Shown here one piece after another: positions 8,037-13,241 of a stretch of 16,607 bases of DNA; within the stretch, counting starts at the first letter, position 1; each line of letters opens with the position of its first letter. The translations under genes were made by a program, and so were the position numbers. Under the pieces are notes generated by a model. That model ran no database searches and was not told the DNA's origin. It saw only the letters and a list, made by a program, of their open reading frames with translations. Origin of the DNA: Bacteroidota bacterium (GTDB lineage: Bacteria > Bacteroidota > Ignavibacteria > Tepidaquicellales > Tepidaquicellaceae); the NCBI GenBank assembly GCA_023429265.1, contig JAEYVS010000178.1, positions 1 to 16,607 on the forward strand, given 5' to 3'.

Positions 8037-9007
8037 TGAGGAGTTATGTAGTCTTTTTAAGTGCGATAGCAACCGGATTATTATATGCGCTGGGGATAAG
8101 GCTGATATTCGGTTTAGATGTCCAATGGATCAATTCCGGCTTCGGAGGCGGCGTATCTGCTCTAATGACATTTGCTTTCATTTTTGTAATGCCCTTTGCT
8201 ACAGGATTCATTACGGGATATATATCACGGCAGAAAACTTCTGTCCTGTATTATATTTTTGCTCCATGGCTCACATTATTTTTAGTATTCTTCTTTGCGT
8301 TTATATTTGAACTTGAAGGTCTGATATGCCTCGTAATAATCGCACCCGTTTATCTCATTCTGGCTTCTATTGGAGGATTGGTCGCTTATTTTGTCGTAAA
8401 AAATTCTAAAAAATATAATACTCTCGTACTTTGTTCCATTGTTTTACTACCCTTCCTCACACTGCCTGTGGAGAATAGTCTTGAACGTGAGGAAAAGATC
8501 GTGGATGTGAATACTTCGATCATGATAAATGCGGATGAAAAGGAGGTGTGGGAAAATATCGTGCGCGTGTATGAAATCGATGAGACGGAAAATGACAATA
8601 CAATGTTCCTGATGATGGGATTTCCCCGTCCGATAAGAGCAGAGCTGGATAAAGAGGGGATTGGCGGTGTGCGTATAGCGGAATTTGACCGCGGGCTGTA
8701 TTTCACCGAAACGGTAACGCAGTGGGATCCTATGAGATCATTTACGTTTTCGATAGAAGCCGATCCGGAATCGATACCCCTTACCGCTCTCGACGAACAC
8801 GTTACAGTCGGAAGTGTTTACTTCGATGTGCTCGAAGGAAAATATCAACTCGAACCTGTCGATAACGGCGTGATGCTCCATCTCTCAAGTAAATTTAAAA
8901 TGCCCACGACATATAATTTCTACAGCCGGATATGGTGCGAAGCAATTATGGCGGACATCCAGGATAACATACTGCACGTGATTAAAAACAGGTGCGAGAA
9001 GAATTAA
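8036..9007 (+). CDS. Membrane-anchored SRPBCC-like protein
   Basis: A 323-residue protein. Five hydrophobic segments lie near residues 4-25, 40-63, 68-92, 95-121 and 126-142, followed by a soluble C-terminal half (about 145-323). That half begins EKIVDVNTSIMINADEKEVW, the opening strand and helix (I.I.A..E.VW) typical of SRPBCC/START-type ligand-binding domains, and ends with a long amphipathic helix (FYSRIWCEAIMADIQDNILHVI) as that fold does. Related domains bind hydrophobic ligands; here ligand and role are unknown. The ATG overlaps the cyclase stop (TAATG) and is preceded by AAGGGG at 8025-8030, so translational coupling with the cyclase is likely. The SRPBCC assignment rests on fold-pattern recognition and is less certain than the membrane topology. 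Confidence 0.7.
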   Translation: MRSYVVFLSAIATGLLYALGIRLIFGLDVQWINSGFGGGVSALMTFAFIFVMPFATGFITGYISRQKTSVLYYIFAPWLTLFLVFFFAFIFELEGLICLVIIAPVYLILASIGGLVAYFVVKNSKKYNTLVLCSIVLLPFLTLPVENSLEREEKIVDVNTSIMINADEKEVWENIVRVYEIDETENDNTMFLMMGFPRPIRAELDKEGIGGVRIAEFDRGLYFTETVTQWDPMRSFTFSIEADPESIPLTALDEHVTVGSVYFDVLEGKYQLEPVDNGVMLHLSSKFKMPTTYNFYSRIWCEAIMADIQDNILHVIKNRCEKN

Positions 9008-9028
9008 GAATTGAGAATTAGGAATTAA
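9001..9028. repeat. Tandem heptanucleotide repeat (4 x GAATTRR)
   Basis: Four consecutive 7-bp units: GAATTAA, GAATTGA, GAATTAG, GAATTAA. The first unit contains the stop codon of the preceding gene and the array ends 12 bp before the next start. Similar heptamer arrays occur between genes in many bacteria; copy number is prone to slippage. Confidence 0.85.
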
Positions 9029-9040
9029 AACTTATATTGG

Positions 9041-9397
9041 GTGGTAAATAAAATTGCAAAGATCGTATGGTTCATTGATGTACTCTTTTTAATTATTCTT
9101 CTCATAAATTTATTAATTCTTTTTAGCAGTGAAAGTGAAATTGATTTTACTCCGTTTGTTTTAAACCTCATCCTTCTGAGCCTATCAGGATTTTTATTAT
9201 ACTACAGTATTTCAGTCATAAGTAAAATCAATCAATCATTGATATTCTTACTTCTTGGGTTTATTAGCGGACCCGTATTACTTTTAATTCTTTTTTTATT
9301 ATTCAGTTGGAATGCTGTATTAATTGGCGGCGCTATCTCATTGATTGTAACCGTATTTTCAGGTGGGGTAATTTTCAGAAAGGCTAAATATCAATAA
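9041..9397 (+). CDS. Small integral membrane protein of unknown function
   Basis: A 118-residue protein with four predicted helices: residues about 7-29, 37-61, 67-90 and 92-111, separated by short polar turns (SSESEIDF, SKINQS). It ends in a basic tail (FRKAKYQ). I do not recognise a family. The start is a GTG, with no ATG available nearby. It follows the SRPBCC-like gene by 33 bp, same strand, and its base composition is clearly more AT-rich than the convergent ppk. Its 3' end overlaps the ppk stop by 7 bp (9391-9397). It could be part of the cyclase operon or an independent insertion. Confidence 0.6.
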   Translation: MVNKIAKIVWFIDVLFLIILLINLLILFSSESEIDFTPFVLNLILLSLSGFLLYYSISVISKINQSLIFLLLGFISGPVLLLILFLLFSWNAVLIGGAISLIVTVFSGGVIFRKAKYQ

Positions 9398-11481
9398 TTC
9401 TTTTTCATATAGTCGTAAGTGGCGTACTGAGTCCGGATCTTTGGTTCGCCCGGTTCCCTGTATTTATTGATCTGGTTCTTATCGATGATCCTCGCCTTTA
9501 CATTGTCGCTCCATTGTATGTCCAGGAGGTCCTTTATCATTTTTCGTATTCCTTCGTCGTACACCGGGAATGCCACCTCTATCCTTTTTCGCAGATTCCT
9601 TTTCATCAGGTCAGCCGAGGAAAGATAGACCTCCTCATTCCCGTCATTATGGAAGTAATATATCCTCGAATGCTCCAGGAATCTGTCCACAATGCTTATG
9701 ACCTCGATATTTTCGCTCATTCCTTTTATTCCGGGAATCAGACAGCATATCCCTCTCACGATGAGCCTTATCTTCACACCTGCATTGCTCGCCTCGTATA
9801 GCTTCTCTATTATCCGTGGCTCCTCGAGCCCGTTCATTTTCATTACCATCAGTCCGGGCTTGCCCTTCTTCGCGTTCGCCGTCTCCCGGTCTATCAGGGC
9901 GTAAAACGAATGCCTCATATTAAACTTACCCACCAGCAGATGCTTGAATTCCGGCTTTGTCTGTCTCGTCTCCAGGTAATCGAATACATCCGACAGCTCA
10001 TTCACCAGTCTTTCGTCAGATGTGAATAGTCCCAGGTCAGTGTAGAGCTTCGCGGTCTTCTCATTGAAATTCCCTGTGGCGAAGTATCCGTACTTTTTCA
10101 AACCGCCCTTCTCCTCGCGTGTAACGAGCAGCGTCTTGCAGTGCACCTTCAGTCCCGGCAGGCTGTAAAGCACTTTTGCTCCCGCGCTCTCCAGCAGCCT
10201 CGAGTACTCCATATTCGATTCCTCATCGAACCTTGCCTTCAGCTCCATGAATACCACAACGTTCTTGCCGTGCTTCATCGCGTTTATCAGCGCTTTTATT
10301 ATCCTCGAATCCCTCGCGAGCCTGTACTGTGTTATTTTTATGTCACGAACCTTCGGGTCTTCTGCGGCAGTCTCCAGAGCGTCGAGCACATAGTCGTACT
10401 TCTGGTAGGGGAAATGCAGGGCGAAGTCCTTTTTGCGCCACGCCTCAAAAATATTCTTATACTGCTCGGGCTCTTTGCTCTTTAGCGGAGGGAGAGGTTT
10501 ATTCTCCAGCTCCTTACGTCCGGGATTCGGGAATTTAAAGAAGTCATAAAAGTTATGGTATCTCCCGCCCGGCACAAGGTCCTCATCGGTCAGCTCCAGC
10601 GACTCCTTCAGCAGCTTCAGGAATGGTTTCGGGATGCTATTGTCATACAGGAAGCGGCTCGGGTTCGCGCGGCTTCTTCTCTGCAGGCTCTTCTGTATCT
10701 TCTCGCGCAGGTTGCCGGTGAACTCGTCATCGATGTGCAGGTGCGCATCTCTCGTAAGCTTTATCGAGTATGTACCCGCTATGTCGTACCCGGGAAAGAT
10801 ATTCGGCAGACAGAATTTTATCACGTCATCCAGGAATATCACATAATCATTTCCCCTGTGCCTCGGCAGCTCTATGAATCTCGGGAGCTTATCTGATGGT
10901 ATCTCTATCATCGCGTACTTATGACGTACTCTTGATTCTTTTCCCGGCGCCTTCTTATCCGCTGCCTTGTTTTTCTTTGAGCCTGGTTTCGGGGAGAGCT
11001 TGATCGCCAGGTACTGCTGGCCGCTTTTTAGGAATGGGATTACCTTGCGTTTTTCTATCATCATCGGGGATATGTGCGTCAGGACGTTATCATAAAAATA
11101 ATCCGTTACGACATTAGCCTGGTCCTTATTCAGTTTTGACTCATCGATAAGGTAAATGTAGTTCTTATTCAGCTCGGGTATGATATGCTCGCGGAATATC
11201 TTTCCATATTCCTCCTGCTGGGCTTTCACGGTTTTGTGAATGCGCTTCAGCAGTGCGGAGGGGTCTATTTCGAGGGTTTTCTGCGCTTTCTTATTAAGGT
11301 CGAGGAGTGTCCGGAGGGATGCAACCCTTATCCTGAAAAACTCCTCCATATTCGACGAAAATATAGCGATGAATTTGATGCGTTCATACAGCGGAACTGT
11401 AGGGTCTTTCGCTTCCTGCAGTACGCGGTAGTTAAAAGACAGCCAGCTGAGCTCGCGGTCGAATAGTCTGCTGTTTTCCAT
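9391..11481 (-). CDS. ppk1: Polyphosphate kinase 1
   Basis: A 696-residue protein, close to the 688 of E. coli PPK1. It reversibly transfers the gamma-phosphate of ATP to polyphosphate. Order of domains: N domain beginning with the family hallmark RELSWLSFNYRVLQEA (residues 9-24) and SSNMEEFFRIRV (42-53); head domain to about 320 (VPGGRYHNFYDF at 303-314); two phospholipase D-like C-terminal domains. The autophosphorylated His is His447 in LPGLKVHCK (equivalent to E. coli His435) and the second catalytic His is His604 in RFLEHSRIY (E. coli His592). A lysine-rich stretch (about 165-187, PGSKKNKAADKK...) looks like a surface insertion in the head domain. ATG overlaps the sixA stop by one base (TAATG), so the two are translationally coupled. 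The C terminus converges on the small membrane protein gene. Confidence 0.97.
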   Translation of the reverse strand: MENSRLFDRELSWLSFNYRVLQEAKDPTVPLYERIKFIAIFSSNMEEFFRIRVASLRTLLDLNKKAQKTLEIDPSALLKRIHKTVKAQQEEYGKIFREHIIPELNKNYIYLIDESKLNKDQANVVTDYFYDNVLTHISPMMIEKRKVIPFLKSGQQYLAIKLSPKPGSKKNKAADKKAPGKESRVRHKYAMIEIPSDKLPRFIELPRHRGNDYVIFLDDVIKFCLPNIFPGYDIAGTYSIKLTRDAHLHIDDEFTGNLREKIQKSLQRRSRANPSRFLYDNSIPKPFLKLLKESLELTDEDLVPGGRYHNFYDFFKFPNPGRKELENKPLPPLKSKEPEQYKNIFEAWRKKDFALHFPYQKYDYVLDALETAAEDPKVRDIKITQYRLARDSRIIKALINAMKHGKNVVVFMELKARFDEESNMEYSRLLESAGAKVLYSLPGLKVHCKTLLVTREEKGGLKKYGYFATGNFNEKTAKLYTDLGLFTSDERLVNELSDVFDYLETRQTKPEFKHLLVGKFNMRHSFYALIDRETANAKKGKPGLMVMKMNGLEEPRIIEKLYEASNAGVKIRLIVRGICCLIPGIKGMSENIEVISIVDRFLEHSRIYYFHNDGNEEVYLSSADLMKRNLRKRIEVAFPVYDEGIRKMIKDLLDIQWSDNVKARIIDKNQINKYREPGEPKIRTQYATYDYMKKNY

Positions 11482-12071
11482 TACTCCGAGAGAGGCTCCT
11501 TGTAATATTTTTTCGGGTATTCAAAAAAGATCTTCTCACCCTTTCCAAAAGCCGTGTCCATCCATTTATCGATGTTCAGCCTGGCGCACACTACTCCGCA
11601 CGTAGGGATATTGTCGATCTGCAGCTCACACAGCCGGTTGGCGAAGTACGTGAAGCCTGGGTTATGACCGAAGAGCATCAGCGTGTCGTAATCATCAGGT
11701 GCGGTCTTTACTATGTCCAGGGTTTCCATTTCATCCGAGAGGTAGAGATCCTCCTCCTGGAATACGGTGTCCTTATCCATTCCGAGGGCTTTGGCGAATT
11801 CCATTGCCGTAGAGTGCGCCCTCACCGCCGTGCTCGAAAGCAGCGCGATGTTCTTTGATTCAATCCCGGGTTCGATCCGCTTAGCGCAGAACTGCGCCAT
11901 AAAGGGCGCGTCACGCCTTCCTCTTTTATTCAGAGGGCGGTCGTGGTCCGAAAGATGCGGCTCGCTCCAGCTCGATTTTGCGTGCCTGACTATGAATAAT
12001 GTTTTGATGTCCTTGTTCTCCTTTCCTGCATTTGTCGCCCAACGATGCCTAAATGAATCAAGGAATATCAT
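11481..12071 (-). CDS. sixA: SixA-type phosphohistidine phosphatase
   Basis: A histidine phosphatase (phosphoglycerate-mutase-like) that removes phosphate from phosphohistidine proteins. The catalytic motif is TLFIVRHAKSSW with the nucleophilic His in RHA; supporting motifs are DHDRPLNKRGRRDAP, ALLSSTAVRAHSTA and the second catalytic His in LMLFGHNPGF. The frame is open back to an ATG at 12197, but codons there come from intergenic repeat sequence (12119-12197), so I take the ATG at 12071 (196 residues). An even shorter protein is plausible: homologues usually begin with M-K-T-L just before the motif, and here the aligned codon at 12008-12006 is ATC (ATC AAA ACA TTA), preceded by an AAAGGAG. 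The gene overlaps ppk by one base, placing a phosphohistidine phosphatase in an operon with an enzyme that works through a phosphohistidine intermediate. Confidence 0.9.
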   Translation of the reverse strand: MIFLDSFRHRWATNAGKENKDIKTLFIVRHAKSSWSEPHLSDHDRPLNKRGRRDAPFMAQFCAKRIEPGIESKNIALLSSTAVRAHSTAMEFAKALGMDKDTVFQEEDLYLSDEMETLDIVKTAPDDYDTLMLFGHNPGFTYFANRLCELQIDNIPTCGVVCARLNIDKWMDTAFGKGEKIFFEYPKKYYKEPLSE

Positions 12072-12118
12072 AAATAAGCCTAAATATAGCCTTAAATCGT
12101 AAAAATTGATATGTAAAT

Positions 12119-12197
12119 AGGGAGGAGAGGGGAGATTTAATATTGTGGAGAATGACTCAGTGTCCCCTCCGACGGAGGGGTAGGGGAGGGTTGTCAA
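12119..12197. repeat. GC-rich hairpin repeat element upstream of sixA
   Basis: Purine-rich AGGGAGGAGAGGGGAG on the left, and on the right CCCCTCC (12164-12170), 3-nt loop GAC, GGAGGGG (12174-12180) followed by TAGGGGAGGG. The two ends are partly complementary or related to each other. Translated on the minus strand it gives the low-complexity peptide LPYPSVGGD...NLPSPPY, a look I associate with intergenic repeats, not with SixA. Confidence 0.55.
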
Positions 12198-12316
12198 GTC
12201 TACGCAGACAAATAACCATATTATCTAAGCAATTCCAATTATAAGACTTACCGGAATAACGTTTTAATTTTAAGTATCTTCCAACATTCTTTGTTCCATA
12301 CAAGCCCACGGCTTGT

Positions 12317-12336
12317 CATTCCTGCGAAAGCAGGAA
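12317..12336. repeat. REP-like hairpin
   Basis: TTCCTGC (12319-12325), GAAA tetraloop, GCAGGAA (12330-12336), preceded by GTCA and followed by CCTAGA. This matches the widespread extragenic pattern GTCATTCC(T/C)GCGAAAGC(A/G)GGAA seen in many bacterial phyla. The GNRA loop suggests a stable RNA hairpin if transcribed. Confidence 0.65.
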
Positions 12337-12437
12337 CCTAGACCCTTAACTCAATACATTGAAGTAAACCGAATTCCTTATCAAAAATTACACATGAGAG
12401 CATACCTTATAGCAACCTCGTTCCTACATTCCGATGA

Positions 12438-12616
12438 GCCACGCTTATGCGGTGATATAAAATATACTTCAACTTCCTTATGCCACCCCTTCAGGGTTGT
12501 ATTTCTTAGGTATTCAAATGCTATAATCATATCACCCCTTCGGGGTTATCTGCCTGCCCCGCTTTAGCGGTGGTGAGCTCTCGAAGCGAAGCGAGATCCC
12601 GCTTTTGCGGTGATGT
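12438..12616. repeat. Short dispersed repeat cluster
   Basis: Three copies of an 18-bp motif, consensus CCCCGCTTTTGCGGTGAT, at 12439-12456, 12557-12574 and 12597-12614, each able to form a small CCGC/GCGG-type stem. Interleaved are two copies of CACCCCTTCRGGGTT at 12484-12498 and 12533-12547, 49 bp apart, with ACCCC/GGGGT stems. A TCTCG...CGAGA inverted repeat lies at 12580-12597. The arrangement looks like a composite of degraded repeat units. Confidence 0.7.
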
Positions 12617-12689
12617 GACTCAATGGCAGAAAAAATCATACTTGTCTCCTTTTCCCTCGTCAATCCCAAAAACAATCGCCTGTATAAAA

Positions 12690-12703
12690 ACAATACTTAT
12701 TGT
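12690..12703. promoter_or_regulatory. 14-bp palindrome upstream of the promoter candidate
   Basis: ACAATA-CT-TATTGT, a perfect 6-bp inverted repeat with a 2-bp centre, ending 37 bp before the -35 at 12741. The size and symmetry suit a dimeric regulator's operator. No regulator can be named from it. Confidence 0.35.
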
Positions 12704-12712
12704 ACAAAAAGT

Positions 12713-12738
12713 ATAGATGCGCTATCTATCCTTTTTTT
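12713..12738 (+). terminator. Possible weak intrinsic terminator
   Basis: ATAGAT (12713-12718), loop GCGCT, ATCTAT (12724-12729), then CC and seven T (12732-12738). The layout is that of a rho-independent terminator for rightward transcription, but the stem is AT-rich. It lies directly before a rightward promoter candidate and would insulate it from readthrough. Confidence 0.3.
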
Positions 12739-12740
12739 GT

Positions 12741-12770
12741 TTGACTCTATGCAGTGATATAGTGTATATT
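12741..12770 (+). promoter_or_regulatory. Promoter candidate facing the oxoglutarate dehydrogenase gene
   Basis: TTGACT (12741-12746), 18-nt spacer, TATATT (12765-12770): five of six matches to each sigma-70 element. The same site also reads TTTG (12740-12743), 21 nt, TATATTTG (12765-12772), matching the Bacteroidetes -33/-7 consensus TTTG / TAnnTTTG. Start near 12778 would give a leader of about 460 nt running through the hairpins to the ATG at 13242. A weaker, closer alternative is TTGGGA-N16-TATAAC (13202-13229). Confidence 0.5.
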
Positions 12771-12852
12771 TGTTACAGAAAATATTTGATAGATACGGAT
12801 ACTTAAATTCACTACCAATGAATTAAAAATCGTTTGTAAAACATTTGTAAAA

Positions 12853-13005
12853 TCAATCGAACTACTGCCGTTCTGCTGAAACCATGCCAACGGCTTAGAA
12901 AAGCAGGCATTAAACCTGTCATATTAGTATAATTGAACCTATATAGGAAACGCCGGCTTAAACATCCGGCGAAGTAGTGTTTATCACTACGAGTCAATCG
13001 AACTA
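12853..13005. repeat. Structured element bracketed by 12-bp direct repeats
   Basis: TCAATCGAACTA occurs at 12853-12864 and again at 12994-13005 (141 bp apart). Inside are stems GCCGTT/AACGGC (12868-12873 with 12889-12894), CGCCGG/CCGGCG (12951-12956 with 12966-12971) and GTAGTG/CACTAC (12974-12979 with 12985-12990, 5-nt loop). Adjacent hairpins and the flanking repeats suggest a small mobile or REP-type unit, or a structured RNA in the leader of the downstream gene. I could not assign it to a known RNA family. Confidence 0.5.
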
Positions 13006-13185
13006 AATGGGTAAAGTCTGTGTCGGGCGCTGCGCTCAGAGCGCGCTGCCATCGGCTCCTGTGTAGAAGAGTAAAGAAGTAACGTATAATTACTGAGCGG
13101 ACTGAAAATAGTTTATTTGCCATATTTCTCCCGAATTTCTTCACTGAAGTTAATTTATAAAATGATTACTTTAGTTCATTATTAT

Positions 13186-13209
13186 GTTCCCAAACAGGAG
13201 TTTGGGAAC
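13186..13209. repeat. Perfect 10-bp hairpin (REP-like) just upstream of the E2-E1 fusion gene
   Basis: GTTCCCAAAC (13186-13195), loop AGGA, GTTTGGGAAC (13200-13209), 32 bp before the ATG. No T run follows on either strand, so it is not an obvious terminator. Very similar GTTCCCAAxCTCCAGxTTGGGAAC palindromes are scattered between genes in unrelated phyla, so a REP-type repeat is the likeliest reading. If transcribed it forms a stable stem close to the start codon. Confidence 0.7.
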
Positions 13210-13241
13210 AAGTGTGAGACTAATATAACCATATATAAATA

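Larger units (their letters stand above)
12072..13241. other. 1.17-kb gene-free, repeat-rich intergenic region
   Basis: I find no convincing gene on either strand. The stretch holds, left to right: a GC-rich hairpin element (12119-12197), a REP-like stem (12317-12336), two copies of CACCCCTTCRGGGTT, three copies of an 18-bp motif, several inverted repeats (12690-12729), a promoter candidate (12741-12770), a pair of 12-bp direct repeats bracketing hairpins (12853-13005), a GC-rich patch (13018-13055) and a perfect 10-bp stem (13186-13209). It looks like an accumulation site for small mobile or REP-type sequences between the sixA-ppk promoter region and the oxoglutarate dehydrogenase gene. Confidence 0.75.

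Noticed and set aside
12072..12197. N-terminal extension of SixA to the ATG at 12197
   Set aside because: The added 42 residues come from a GC-rich hairpin repeat and have no counterpart in SixA proteins.
12190..12197. Perfect minus-strand TTGACA as a sixA -35
   Set aside because: No -10-like hexamer lies 16-18 nt downstream; that position is in the GC-rich hairpin.
12313..12567. 84-codon + strand frame in the repeat island
   Set aside because: It is built almost wholly from the REP-like hairpin and the short dispersed repeats; the product (SFLRKQEPR..., HPFRVVFLRYS) has no domain and looks like translated repeat sequence.
12438..12616. CRISPR-like reading of the triplicated 18-bp motif
   Set aside because: Only three imperfect short copies with unequal spacing (100 and 22 bp), no uniform spacers and no cas genes.
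12853..13005. Integron attC site
   Set aside because: The paired hairpins lack recognisable GTTRRRY/RYYYAAC core sites and there is no cassette gene layout.
12812..13144. 110-codon - strand frame across the hairpin element
   Set aside because: The codons coincide with inverted and direct repeats, the peptide is Arg/Phe-rich without a recognisable domain, and no ribosome site or partner gene supports it.
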